Positions 37,836 to 46,338 of a stretch of DNA of 55,893 nt are shown here, piece after piece. Source of the stretch: Bacteroidia bacterium (GTDB lineage: Bacteria; Bacteroidota; Bacteroidia; Chitinophagales; Saprospiraceae); the NCBI GenBank assembly GCA_030433135.1, contig JAUILF010000003.1, forward strand, positions 1-55,893, given 5' to 3'. The notes under the pieces are model-generated. The model searched no databases. It worked only from the letters and a program-made list of their open reading frames with translations, and was not told where the DNA came from. The translations under genes were made by a program, and so were the position numbers. Numbering within the stretch: the stretch's first letter is position 1; every line of letters begins with the position of its first letter.

Positions 37836-38358
37836 AGCATAAATGATTTTATGGTTAGAAAATGCCATACTTTCTCAGGCGTTCTGGCATACAGAACACG
37901 ATCAGATCATTGATCAGGTTGCCATCAATTGGCCCTTGAAAAAGTATTCTAGTAAATTAAAGCCGGTTGTAATCACCGGTTTTTGACGTCTTTGATTCTA
38001 TATACGAGGTGATCGGAGATGTGGATTCAGGAAAGGTGAAATTTATTTTCGGTCACTGTTCTAATCGACATGGGGAGAGCTTCATATATGAATATGGTCA
38101 AAAAGTATTTCGGCATAAAACCAATTTCAAGTCTGGACTGTAGAGATTGTCAGGCACAATACTGGGTTTAGAAGTTATCTTGGTCTGAATGGATTTTTTC
38201 GGAGTGATGAAGGTGTCGACCCTGGGGCATGTTTTATTTGTATAGGCGGGGCTACTAAGGTTTGGTCTTCCGGAGCCATAGTTTGCCAGCTTCAATGATG
38301 CTATCGAAACTACAGCCATAACACCACAAAACCATAACACCACAAAACCAATAAATCA
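37836..38358. other. Intergenic region between anti-sigma gene and DUF4331 genes, about 520 bp
   Basis: Likely promoter region for the DUF4331 operon, perhaps recognised by the ECF sigma encoded just upstream. It contains a 16-bp unit, CCATAACACCACAAAA, twice in tandem at 38316-38347, and a small CCGG-N9-CCGG hairpin near 37963-37979. One 81-codon minus frame (38098-38343) is listed separately. I cannot assign a -10/-35-like ECF box with confidence. Confidence 0.4.
38098..38343 (-). CDS. Doubtful small ORF after anti-sigma gene, 81 residues
   Basis: This minus-strand frame starts within a 16-bp tandem duplication, 15 bp after the anti-sigma stop. It encodes a short hydrophobic start (VLWFCGVMAVVSIASLKLA) and a polar remainder containing TCPRVDTFITPKKS and IVPDNLYSPDLKLVL. 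It could be a small secreted third gene of the sigma/anti-sigma unit, but no family is recognised and the start lies in repetitive DNA. It may equally be a chance frame. Confidence 0.22.
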   Translation of the reverse strand: MVLWFCGVMAVVSIASLKLANYGSGRPNLSSPAYTNKTCPRVDTFITPKKSIQTKITSKPSIVPDNLYSPDLKLVLCRNTF

Positions 38359-39180
38359 TCACACCTCACCAATCACATGCATCTGGTCCAGGGTAGGGGA
38401 TTCCACACCACCAAGTGGTTCGAGGGTGATGGCAAAAGCAGCAGCGTTATCTATAGACTGCATTTGTATTAGTGAATCAGGAGTCAGATCAAATACACCC
38501 ATACTGACCGGATTTCCATCGACTATAGCCCATAGCTGGTATTGGCGATCCGATGCGGGTGTCGGTAGATTGGTGGTACGCAGAAACGCTTCCTGCGAAT
38601 CCGGATTCCAGTAGACCTGAGCGTAGGAGTTGGGTGATAAGGGCAGTCCTTGCAGATCTACCTTTATATAATCTTCACTGGACATGATGCGCAAATTTTC
38701 CAGGGCCTGATCCAGTCTGTCAGTTAGCTCAGTATTGTCCTGTGATATCTGATCCTGCGTGAGTGCCATCTGGTCGATCTGACCTTGCAATGTGGCAGCA
38801 TTTTGCTTGCAATAGTAGAGTATTCCCGCAACCACAATAAAACCCACCAAAGCAAGCAGCAGACCACCCAGGAGGAAGTTTCTTTCGTTAAAATTGAATG
38901 AGGCAGGTGGCTTTTTTCTACCGGTTTGACCACTTGAAGAACCTCTGACCCTTTCCTTGGGCTTGATCTGATGCATGATCTTTCGCTTCAGACCGATGGG
39001 TGGTGGAGCAGCAGTCCTTACTGCCAGGGCTTCAAAGGTGGCAGCAATTTTGTCCAGCTCTTCACGGATCTCGGGATGTTCTTTGGCCATCGCCAACACT
39101 TCCTCTTCCTCTGCCGGACTCAGCTGGCCGAGGAGGAAAGATTCCAAAACTCCTGACGATATGTACTCCTGAATATTCAT
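38359..39180 (-). CDS. Anti-sigma factor, RskA-like
   Basis: Membrane anti-sigma factor of 273 residues expected to hold the adjacent ECF sigma inactive. The N-terminal about 60 residues form the cytoplasmic helical domain (SFLLGQLSPAEEEEV), without the HxxxCxxC zinc motif. A transmembrane helix lies at about 101-123 and a coiled coil at about 125-165. The extracytoplasmic RskA C-terminal domain spans about 175-273, with landmarks QVYWNPDSQEAFLRTTNLP, YQLWAIVDG and FAITLEPLGGVESPT. Its ATG overlaps the sigma stop as ATGA (39177-39180), a sign of translational coupling. Such factors are usually released by regulated proteolysis; no dedicated protease gene is seen nearby. Confidence 0.9.
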   Translation of the reverse strand: MNIQEYISSGVLESFLLGQLSPAEEEEVLAMAKEHPEIREELDKIAATFEALAVRTAAPPPIGLKRKIMHQIKPKERVRGSSSGQTGRKKPPASFNFNERNFLLGGLLLALVGFIVVAGILYYCKQNAATLQGQIDQMALTQDQISQDNTELTDRLDQALENLRIMSSEDYIKVDLQGLPLSPNSYAQVYWNPDSQEAFLRTTNLPTPASDRQYQLWAIVDGNPVSMGVFDLTPDSLIQMQSIDNAAAFAITLEPLGGVESPTLDQMHVIGEV

Positions 39181-39659
39181 TCTTTCACCAACACTGAACG
39201 TAACTTAATTAGTGCTCTTCTTACTTTCGTTTTTACGGTGCCTAGTGGTTTTCCGGTTTCATCTGCCACCTCCCGGTGGGTATATCCCTGAAAATAAACC
39301 ATATCCAGCACAACTTTGGATTCATCATCCAATGAGTTTAACAAGTTTTTGACACCAATGTCATCCACTTTGGTCTCAGTATATGATCCGGGTACATCCT
39401 TATATACGGTAGTATCCAGTGAATTGGTTTTATCTCTGTACCGATTTTCTCTGGATCTCTTTTTGTCGATAGCTTCGTTGCGGGTGATGTTATACATCCA
39501 GGTGAAGAACCGGCCTTTGTCAGAATCATACCGATCGATGTTCTTCCATATTTTAACAAAAGCATCCTGTACCACCTCTTCCGCAAATACCTGCCGCTTG
39601 ACAATTCGCAGGGCCACTCCGTATAAGGCCGCACCATACCGGTCATAAAGATCCTCCAT
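39177..39659 (-). CDS. ECF-type RNA polymerase sigma factor with uncertain start
   Basis: Sigma-70 family ECF factor with region 2 (DAFVKIWKNIDRYDS, FFTWMYNITRNEAIDKKR) and region 4 (SLDDESKVVLDMVYFQGYTH to GTVKTKVRRALIKLR). The ATG at 39657-39659 gives 160 residues but starts inside the first helix of region 2. In frame upstream to the stop at 39738-39740 are 26 more codons, reading LISRIASGDRSA just before MEDLYDRY. That is exactly the usual ECF N-terminus, yet there is no ATG, GTG or TTG among them. Initiation at ATT (39705-39707) or CTG (39726-39728) is possible; otherwise the gene has lost its start or the base call is wrong. It overlaps the anti-sigma gene by 4 bp. Confidence 0.88.
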   Translation of the reverse strand: MEDLYDRYGAALYGVALRIVKRQVFAEEVVQDAFVKIWKNIDRYDSDKGRFFTWMYNITRNEAIDKKRSRENRYRDKTNSLDTTVYKDVPGSYTETKVDDIGVKNLLNSLDDESKVVLDMVYFQGYTHREVADETGKPLGTVKTKVRRALIKLRSVLVKE

Positions 39660-39820
39660 AGCCGAACGGTCACCCGAAGCGATTCGGCTGATCAGTTGAT
39701 TGGCAATATGCTCTTGATCCTTTTCCAGAGGCTGAGGTTATGCAGTGAAACTAATAAAAGTTTGCAAACAGAAGTAATGCTGCTTTGTTGAGCGCAGGTT
39801 GTAGGTCATGAAAACAATCT

Positions 39821-40702
39821 TTATTCCGGGAAGAGGTCGGAACTGAGGTACCGATCTCCGCGATCACATACAATATACACGATAACTCCCTCATCCAGTT
39901 CATTAGCGAGTCTTATTGCGGCACTTAAAGCGCCTCCACTGCTCATTCCTGCCAATATACTTTCTTCCCGGGCCATCCGTCTCGACATCTCAGTAGCCTG
40001 TTCCTTACTCACATCGATAATTCGGTCCACTCGATCTCTTTCAAATATTTTGGGCAAAAACTCGGGAGACCATCTTCTGATACCCGGAATACTGCTACCA
40101 TCAGTTGGTTGTGTTCCCACAATTTGCACATCGGGATCCTTCTCTTTCAAAAAACGCGATACCCCCATTATCGTACCTGTTGTACCCATCGCAGAGACAA
40201 AATGGGTTATTTGGCCTTCGGTGTCTTTCCATATCTCGGGTCCGGTAGTCCGGTAATGGGCACCATAATTATCTTCGTTGGCAAACTGATTTAACGAAAA
40301 GTACCCCTCCTCTGCCACCATCTTGTCAGCCAGCTCCCGGCTATATTCGATCGTTTTATCTTCCGGAGTCAAAATCAGGTTTGCTCCGTATGCTTTCATA
40401 GTCTTAATCCGCTCTGCTGTGGCATTATCCGGCATGATCAGGGTCATGGAGATTTCCATCATTTGCGCAATCATGGCTAAAGCAATTCCTGTGTTGCCAC
40501 TGGTAGCTTCCACCAACCGTGAATCTCTGTCAATTTCTCCACGATCCATTGCTCCTTTGATCATGCCATAAGCAGCACGGTCTTTGACACTACCACCCGG
40601 ATTTTGACCTTCCAGTTTGGCGTAAACAGTCACTTTGGGGTTGGTGGGTATGGATGATAGTTGTACCAGTGGAGTGTTCCCAATCAGGTCCAGTATATTC
40701 AT
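39821..40702 (-). CDS. cysM: Cysteine synthase B
   Basis: PLP-dependent O-acetylserine sulfhydrylase forming cysteine in the cytoplasm. The 293 residues include the PLP-lysine motif GGSVKDRAA (K40), the substrate loop TSGNTG (67-72) and the glycine-rich phosphate loop GTTGTIMG. The block TQPTDGSSIPGIRRWSPEF is typical of the CysM rather than the CysK branch. The final SSGGA motif (near 253) is also present. It lies 113 bp downstream of cysE on the same strand, and together they make the two-step serine-to-cysteine pathway. Confidence 0.93.
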   Translation of the reverse strand: MNILDLIGNTPLVQLSSIPTNPKVTVYAKLEGQNPGGSVKDRAAYGMIKGAMDRGEIDRDSRLVEATSGNTGIALAMIAQMMEISMTLIMPDNATAERIKTMKAYGANLILTPEDKTIEYSRELADKMVAEEGYFSLNQFANEDNYGAHYRTTGPEIWKDTEGQITHFVSAMGTTGTIMGVSRFLKEKDPDVQIVGTQPTDGSSIPGIRRWSPEFLPKIFERDRVDRIIDVSKEQATEMSRRMAREESILAGMSSGGALSAAIRLANELDEGVIVYIVCDRGDRYLSSDLFPE

Positions 40703-40815
40703 TTTACAATTTCTGTTAAGCTATTGCCATTTCCAACCTGAATGTAAAGAATTCGCAACTGTGGGAGGAATAGTTGGCCTTCATTAATGAAAGAAATGGT
40801 AGGAAGATCAATGGA

Positions 40816-41652
40816 TTAATACTCGGTCTTGTAAATAAACCGGTCCATTTCCTCATCCTTACCATCATTCATCTTGGCCTGGTAATAAACCTTGGAGTTT
40901 GGCTCCACACTTTTCGTGATCCATACATTGCCACCAACTATGCTGTGGTGCCCAATCACCGTCTCACCACCTAAAATGGTAGCCCCGGAATAAATCACCA
41001 CATGATCCCGGATAGTGGGATGTCGCTTGGTCTTGGCATCTTCTTTTCTCACACTAAGTGCACCCAGGGTTACTCCCTGGTATATTTTTACATGATTGCC
41101 TATATCTGAAGTTTCTCCGATGACGATTCCGGTACCGTGATCTATGCAAAAATATTCACCGATGGTTGCACCCGGATGTATATCAATGCCTGTATGACTG
41201 TGAGCGTGCTCCGACAGCATTCGGGGTAGAAGTGAAATATTCATCAACTGTAATTCATGAGCAAAGCGATGCGCAGCGATGGCATAAAAACCGGGATAGG
41301 TCCTGATAACTTCACGAGGACTTGTTGCAGCGGGGTCACCTGCGACCATAGCGGCAATGTCCTTCTCCAATTCGTGGTGGATTGTATCCAATCGTTGAAA
41401 GAAGGAGTCTACATTCTTCCGTGCTTCTTTTACACCTGCAACATCTTCCGAACAAACCATTTCCAACAGTTCTGCTTTTAAAGTTCCCAGGTGAGCTTCC
41501 AGGGCTTCAATAGAATTGAATTTCTTTCCACCAAAGTCGGGAAAAACAGTACCCAGTAGTTCTTTAAAAAAGGCCGCAACCCGTTCCGGTGAATTGCAAT
41601 TGGGACTGTTTTGATGGTCCTGATACAGCTTGTCGATGAACGATTGTTTCAT
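40816..41652 (-). CDS. cysE: Serine O-acetyltransferase
   Basis: Transfers acetyl from acetyl-CoA to serine, the first step of cysteine synthesis. The 278 residues include a helical N-terminal region of about 145 residues and a left-handed beta-helix of hexapeptide repeats. Active-site landmarks are [11 protein letters not shown] (D157) and [12 protein letters not shown] (H172). The longer N-terminal part matches the SatA/EpsC-type enzymes of Bacteroidota. It precedes cysM at 113 bp. The C-terminal tail is short; I cannot judge whether it retains the feedback or CysK-binding tail. Confidence 0.92.
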   Translation of the reverse strand: MKQSFIDKLYQDHQNSPNCNSPERVAAFFKELLGTVFPDFGGKKFNSIEALEAHLGTLKAELLEMVCSEDVAGVKEARKNVDSFFQRLDTIHHELEKDIAAMVAGDPAATSPREVIRTYPGFYAIAAHRFAHELQLMNISLLPRMLSEHAHSHTGIDIHPGATIGEYFCIDHGTGIVIGETSDIGNHVKIYQGVTLGALSVRKEDAKTKRHPTIRDHVVIYSGATILGGETVIGHHSIVGGNVWITKSVEPNSKVYYQAKMNDGKDEEMDRFIYKTEY

Positions 41653-41792
41653 ATCCTGATAGTTTCAGATAACACAATATATTATATATTTTGATAATAT
41701 GAGTGCTAGCCGGGCATCGGAGTGTAGGTATTCAGCTGTATTAACGTCAATTGGTGGTGGTATGTTACGATGAAACCGGGAAGAGATGTCTG

Positions 41793-42962
41793 CTACCCGA
41801 CCCTTGGTGTTGTTTTGGTCGCCGGTTTTTCCAGTGTAATGCATCTCAGACCACCGCCTTTCTTATTGAGCTCCATCGCATTCATGGATTTGATTTTCCG
41901 GGTAGGGAAAGCTGATTGTAGAATCGTCCGTGCTTCATGATCCTTGTCCAGGACAAAGTCGGGATCGCCAGTTTGAAAGTAGGTAGGGTAAATGATGCTG
42001 TTGTTGGTGATCACAAAATTGAGGTAGCTGGTCACCGGTGTCAGGACCACCGGTCTGTCACCAGCTCTTCCCGCTGCATAAATCACCGGAGCTGACGGCA
42101 ATCTGATAATGTCAAAGGGTTGTCCATGCTGATCAACGGCTTTAGATAAAATAGCGTAGTTCTCATCCAGCCTGTCCTTGATCAGCGAATAAAAGGTATC
42201 TCTTTCGATATCTTCCATAGTGACATCTGTCAGTAGAATGGTGCGGGGTCCGGCAAAGCGGCAAAATTCGTCTAGATGCCAGTTGGCCCCTGTACCATAA
42301 ATGTTTTCGATGATAGGGCCGTATTGCGCAAAGTCATCCTGAGGAATACCCTTCTTTAACCAGATGAAATGATGCACATTGAAGTGCTCTCGATACTCCT
42401 CTTCAATTTGTGCTTTCGTAAGTCCCGGGTTAATCTCCTTTTCATATCCTTCCGTAAGTATCATGGTCCCCTGGCCATTCACCAGTCTGCCACCACCGGT
42501 ACCTTTCACTCCCGTTTTGAGAAACGGGATTTGCATTTTGCCCGATACCTGGTCGGTGAAATTGATGTAATCTGGATATTCCTGATGCGGATAATTGAAA
42601 TCCCTCAAATGCAGTTCACCCCTCGTGTCCAAAACGAATCCCGGGCCATAATCCCGGATCCAAATATTTTCGTGTTCGAGTCGAAAAGGGATGAATTTGA
42701 CATGTTCAAACCTGGCTCCACTGAGGAATAAATGGTTTCGGATGTCTGCGGGGGTGTGGTAGTTTTCATTGTAGAATAGCTCAACCCGGTCTTCCTCGGA
42801 AATCAGCGTGATTAACCGGGACAGCAGATCAGTGTGCGCCCTGTTCCAGCAGAGCAGGATTGCCTCCTGTTCTTCAAATTCAGCCGGTGCCCTTACATCG
42901 GTCAATACGCTTGTGCAGCACAGGGCAATGAGTAGAAGCAGCCAGAATAGAAGTCTTCTCAT
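41793..42962 (-). CDS. Secreted agmatine deiminase / peptidylarginine deiminase family protein
   Basis: Guanidino-group-modifying enzyme of the PAD_porph family, predicted to be exported (signal MRRLLFWLLLLIALCC; the Cys pair at 15-16 could also allow lipidation). The 389 residues carry the expected catalytic set: D104 in WIRDYGPGF, H229 and D231 in ANWHLDEF, and C374 in GGGLRCITL near the C-terminus. Cytoplasmic agmatine deiminases (AguA) lack a signal peptide, so free arginine, peptidyl-arginine or external agmatine are all possible substrates. It sits 132 bp downstream of the YiaK-like gene and 140 bp upstream of cysE. Membership in either unit is unclear. Confidence 0.85.
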   Translation of the reverse strand: MRRLLFWLLLLIALCCTSVLTDVRAPAEFEEQEAILLCWNRAHTDLLSRLITLISEEDRVELFYNENYHTPADIRNHLFLSGARFEHVKFIPFRLEHENIWIRDYGPGFVLDTRGELHLRDFNYPHQEYPDYINFTDQVSGKMQIPFLKTGVKGTGGGRLVNGQGTMILTEGYEKEINPGLTKAQIEEEYREHFNVHHFIWLKKGIPQDDFAQYGPIIENIYGTGANWHLDEFCRFAGPRTILLTDVTMEDIERDTFYSLIKDRLDENYAILSKAVDQHGQPFDIIRLPSAPVIYAAGRAGDRPVVLTPVTSYLNFVITNNSIIYPTYFQTGDPDFVLDKDHEARTILQSAFPTRKIKSMNAMELNKKGGGLRCITLEKPATKTTPRVG

Positions 42963-43094
42963 GGGGTGTGTAGTTATTATAAAAACTGGGGCAAGTTATT
43001 ATGCAAGTACCATAGTTGCTTGAATATCTGCAACCTTGAGTCGTAGATGTTGATTATGATATAAATGGTGATGCCGTTTGTCTGTAGCTTGCAA

Positions 43095-44090
43095 TTACAA
43101 ACCGACGACCTTTTCCCAAATCTCGTCGGCAACTTCAATCCCATTTTGAAGTGCTTGCTGCCTTCTGGCCCTGGTTTGCTCACCCGGGTAGTGGACCGAT
43201 TTTCCGTTTTCCGGTACCGATCCGGTAAAATGCTCAATAACACGATTTACCATGTCCTGATGATCATCGGACGAATTGAGTTGCTCCTGGTCAAAGCAAA
43301 GGAAAACCTGTGACAGGCCTGTTTCAGCCTCTTCTTTTCCGATATCAGCAGTGGTTTGGCCGGCACTGAGTAAGGAGGCTAGCAGGTCAATCATTACTGA
43401 CAGTCCGGATCCCTTCCAATATCCGGTCTGAAGTATACGACGCGTTGCAATGATCTCAGCCGGATCAGTGGTGAGGTTTCCATCAGCATCGTAGCCACCG
43501 GGAAAGGGTAGGGGCTTCTCCTGCAATTTGTGTTGCCATAATTTGCCATAGGAAAACTGCGACAGAGAAATATCCATCACAACATGACCATCCTTCCTGG
43601 GGACCGCCATAATCAGCGGGTTGTTGCCTGTGGTGGGGGTAGTTCCTCCCCAGGGAGGCATGTTGGGCATGGTGTTGGTGAAACAGATCGCCATGCAATT
43701 GCCTTCTGCGGCTTGCCAACCATATGAACCTCCTCTCATCCAATGGTTGGTGTTTCTCAGTGCTAGACAACCAATGGTGTATTTGCGTGCCAGTGCCATC
43801 GCCCTATCCATACAGATCCACGCATTGGATGGACCAGCACCCCGGTGACCATCCCACCGTTCAATAGCACCAAAGGACTGCTCTTTTTGGGGTAAAGCCC
43901 TGGGATTGATGACACCTTTGTCAACATTTTTTATGAACTCGGCAAATCGGTTCACTCCATGAGAATGGTATCCATCCAGGCTGGACTCAGAGAATAGATT
44001 AGCAATCAATTCCGATGATTCCTCTGCGAAATCTCGGCTATCTAAAACAGCTTTCAAGGTCTGTTTTAACTTATCAAATGGTATGGTCAT
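43095..44090 (-). CDS. yiaK: YiaK-like 3-dehydro-L-gulonate 2-dehydrogenase (malate/L-lactate dehydrogenase-like family)
   Basis: NAD(P)H-dependent oxidoreductase of the LDH2/MDG family. It strongly resembles Escherichia coli YiaK, which reduces 2,3-diketo-L-gulonate. The ATG at 44090 gives 331 residues; the longer frame begins at a GTG 13 codons earlier, inside the spacer. Landmarks: YHSHGVNRF (41-49, with the conserved His), LRNTNHWMRGGSYGWQAAE (111-129), VMDISLSQFSYGKL and GYWKGSGLSVMIDLLA. Its ATG lies 10 bp after the stop of the DUF1080 gene, so they form one unit. Context with Gfo/Idh/MocA and DUF1080 proteins suggests that it handles a keto-sugar or keto-acid released by that system. 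The exact substrate is inference. Confidence 0.85.
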   Translation of the reverse strand: MTIPFDKLKQTLKAVLDSRDFAEESSELIANLFSESSLDGYHSHGVNRFAEFIKNVDKGVINPRALPQKEQSFGAIERWDGHRGAGPSNAWICMDRAMALARKYTIGCLALRNTNHWMRGGSYGWQAAEGNCMAICFTNTMPNMPPWGGTTPTTGNNPLIMAVPRKDGHVVMDISLSQFSYGKLWQHKLQEKPLPFPGGYDADGNLTTDPAEIIATRRILQTGYWKGSGLSVMIDLLASLLSAGQTTADIGKEEAETGLSQVFLCFDQEQLNSSDDHQDMVNRVIEHFTGSVPENGKSVHYPGEQTRARRQQALQNGIEVADEIWEKVVGL

Positions 44091-44100
44091 CAGTGATTTT

Positions 44101-44940
44101 CTAATTATAAATACACCGGGAGTTGTCACCTTTTACAAAATACGATTTGTAATTACTGGCATCCTTATCCATACAACCACAGAGATCCAGTAATTCTACT
44201 GATCTGAACTCCACCGGATGGCTTTCACTTTGTAATGAGATATAACCTTCCTTTAGCAGGCTGCCGTCAACCTTGGCTTCTGGATTAAAATCATTGACTA
44301 CTTCTCCCCCGACTTGAGGCCGGGTATACCGTATGACTTCCTCTCCCTCCACGTAGTGGACGATGAGTGAGTCACCCAGTACCAGTGCTTGTACTTCAAC
44401 CCATTGGTCCCCATGGTAGGTGTCAGACTGAGATGTAATACAATGAGTGGTGTGCAAGGTGTCGTGCAAATGCACATGCGTCCCCGGGGTGCAAAGATTC
44501 ATGGTGCTACGTGGATCCTCTCCGTTACCTCCTAACAATTGTGCTTCAATCGAAATAGGAAAGTCCTGGGCCAGGGCCATCGTATTGGGATCCTGACAGT
44601 GCAGCATCAAGCCACTGTTACGCCAGGCCCATCCCGGACCGTCATTTGCCTGCTCACCCACAAAGCGGTATTGCACACGGAGCCGATAATACGAAAAAGG
44701 ATCCTTGTAAAAGATATGTCCAAACCGTTGATCGAAACTCTGATAGGAAGTGTAGTCGGTGGCTATTACGCCATCGCGGATAAGAAAGGTATTACCATAG
44801 TTGTCACCCAGTTCATAACCCCGGATTTTCACATGCCAGTCATCCAGGGATCTACCATCGAATAAATCCAACCATTCTTCCTCATCCTGTTGCGCGCCAT
44901 CAGTGAGAAACATCAATAAGAGAATGAAGAGAATGAACAT
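44101..44940 (-). CDS. DUF1080 (3-keto-disaccharide hydrolase-like) secreted protein
   Basis: Predicted exported lectin-fold protein of 279 residues in the DUF1080 / 3-keto-disaccharide hydrolase family. It has a very short signal (MFILFILLLMFL), then DWHVKIRG and WRNSGLMLHCQDP, the latter matching the family's NSGI-type motif. Its closing strand is VEFRSVELLDL. The last 25 or so residues add a CGCMDKDASNYKSYF-type tail ending in SRCIYN. This is a degenerate form of the GCxDxxAxNYxxxAxxDDGSC motif frequent in secreted Bacteroidota proteins. It follows a terminator and is coupled at 10 bp to the YiaK-like gene. Confidence 0.82.
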   Translation of the reverse strand: MFILFILLLMFLTDGAQQDEEEWLDLFDGRSLDDWHVKIRGYELGDNYGNTFLIRDGVIATDYTSYQSFDQRFGHIFYKDPFSYYRLRVQYRFVGEQANDGPGWAWRNSGLMLHCQDPNTMALAQDFPISIEAQLLGGNGEDPRSTMNLCTPGTHVHLHDTLHTTHCITSQSDTYHGDQWVEVQALVLGDSLIVHYVEGEEVIRYTRPQVGGEVVNDFNPEAKVDGSLLKEGYISLQSESHPVEFRSVELLDLCGCMDKDASNYKSYFVKGDNSRCIYN

Positions 44941-44949
44941 AAGGTGTAT

Positions 44950-44982
44950 AAAAAAAACTCTCCGATTGCTTCAACCGGAGAG
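44950..44982 (-). terminator. Strong intrinsic terminator of the oxidoreductase unit
   Basis: Read on minus, a stem CTCTCCG (44976-44982) with CGGAGAG (44958-44964) is followed by eight U. It lies between the Gfo/Idh/MocA gene and the next DUF1080 gene, separating two transcription units or allowing partial read-through. Confidence 0.85.
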
Positions 44983-44998
44983 CCTGTATTTGATTCCT

Positions 44999-46327
44999 TT
45001 AAATCGTGGGCTTCCAGCCATCTTCGTAGTCCCTGGACCACATGCCGGATGCCTCAGCATCACCGATGATATGACCATTAGTGGGATCAATATCAAGGGT
45101 TCTATTCAGATGTTGAGATATGTTACCGAGATGTGGCATCAGGTTGCTGATATAGCCATCACTTACTGGTGCAGCCAACTCTTCTCCCTTCCAGATGCCA
45201 TTACAGAAGTTGAGCATATGGAGCGTAGTAAGTCCACCGCCACCCTGAAGATCCATGGTGCCGGAATCAGTAGTTTCTTCCATCTCTTTGATGACATTGC
45301 CTTTCAGGTCATAGGCAGTAAAACCACCTCTGTCCATCATGACGGTTCCTTCGGTTCCGTGAATAGTTACTCCACGACCCCTATCAAAGAACCGGAAGCC
45401 GTTACAACTCCGGCCTTCCCAGGTGATCATCTTGTCGTCTTCAAACTCATAACTGGCGACCTGTGTATCATAAAATTCCCAGTCATCATCAAAGTGGAAC
45501 CTGCCACCGGATGAAGTGACCTTAGTGGGGTAATCCACACCCAATGCCCATCGGCAGATATCCAGTTCATGAGTACCGTTGTTATTTATTTCCCCTGTGC
45601 CCCAGTTCCAGAACCAGTGCCAATCATAGTGCACAAAGTTGTCTTTGTATGTCTCTCTTGGTGCCGGGCCTTGCCATAGCTCCCAGTCCAGCCATTCAGG
45701 CACCGGTACTTCCTTTCCAGTACCAATAGATCCACGGTTGCTGGCATACCAGGCTTTACCGAAGTAGGCTTTGCCGATTAAGCCGTCCCTGATATGTTGG
45801 ATGGCCTGCTTGGAAGCTTCTCCCGACCGCTGTTGATTACCCATCTGGATTACACGGTCATACTTTTTCTGTGCTGCTACCAATACCTCTCCCTCACCGG
45901 GATTGTGACAACAGGGTTTTTCTACATATACATGCTTCCCCGCCTTGGCACCCATGATGGCCATGGGAGCATGCCAGTGGTCAGGTGTGGCTATAGCAAT
46001 GGCGTCAATGCTATCATCATCGAGGATGTTACGAAAATCCTTAACTCCGACTGGTTGTTTATTGAATCGCTTTTTTACGTTGGCTTGTGAGGCTTCCACT
46101 ACTCTGCTGTCTACATCGCAGACAGAAGAAATCATGGTGTTCTTAATGTCACTGATCGAACTGATCAGCGCTTTTCCCCGGCTGTTGATACCTATGACTG
46201 CAAAATTGATTTGCTCATTGGATCCTATGATGCGCGCGTAGCTGCTGGCATTCCATCCCACCGTCAGGCCAGCTGTACCCAGGGCTGTTTTTTTGATGAA
46301 ACTTCTGCGTGATTTTTCTTTTGACAT
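44999..46327 (-). CDS. Tat-exported Gfo/Idh/MocA family oxidoreductase (PUL member)
   Basis: Periplasmic NAD(P)-dependent oxidoreductase of 442 residues. The N-terminus carries a twin-arginine signal (KSRRSFIKKTALG). The Rossmann region reads FAVIGINSRG, the strand SSVCDVD follows, then ATPDHWHAP and the catalytic motif YVEKPCCHN with an intact EKP. NNNGTHELDICRW supplies the conserved His/Asp pair. Its start lies 11 bp after the double-DUF1080 stop, so they are co-transcribed. Established members paired with DUF1080 enzymes oxidise C3 of a glycoside; I infer the same here. A terminator follows at once. Confidence 0.88.
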   Translation of the reverse strand: MSKEKSRRSFIKKTALGTAGLTVGWNASSYARIIGSNEQINFAVIGINSRGKALISSISDIKNTMISSVCDVDSRVVEASQANVKKRFNKQPVGVKDFRNILDDDSIDAIAIATPDHWHAPMAIMGAKAGKHVYVEKPCCHNPGEGEVLVAAQKKYDRVIQMGNQQRSGEASKQAIQHIRDGLIGKAYFGKAWYASNRGSIGTGKEVPVPEWLDWELWQGPAPRETYKDNFVHYDWHWFWNWGTGEINNNGTHELDICRWALGVDYPTKVTSSGGRFHFDDDWEFYDTQVASYEFEDDKMITWEGRSCNGFRFFDRGRGVTIHGTEGTVMMDRGGFTAYDLKGNVIKEMEETTDSGTMDLQGGGGLTTLHMLNFCNGIWKGEELAAPVSDGYISNLMPHLGNISQHLNRTLDIDPTNGHIIGDAEASGMWSRDYEDGWKPTI

Positions 46328-46338
46328 ACTCTTACTTT

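Noticed and set aside
44903-45514. 203-codon plus frame opposite the Gfo/Idh/MocA and DUF1080 genes
   Set aside because: It crosses the terminator and two real minus genes and has no recognisable domain.
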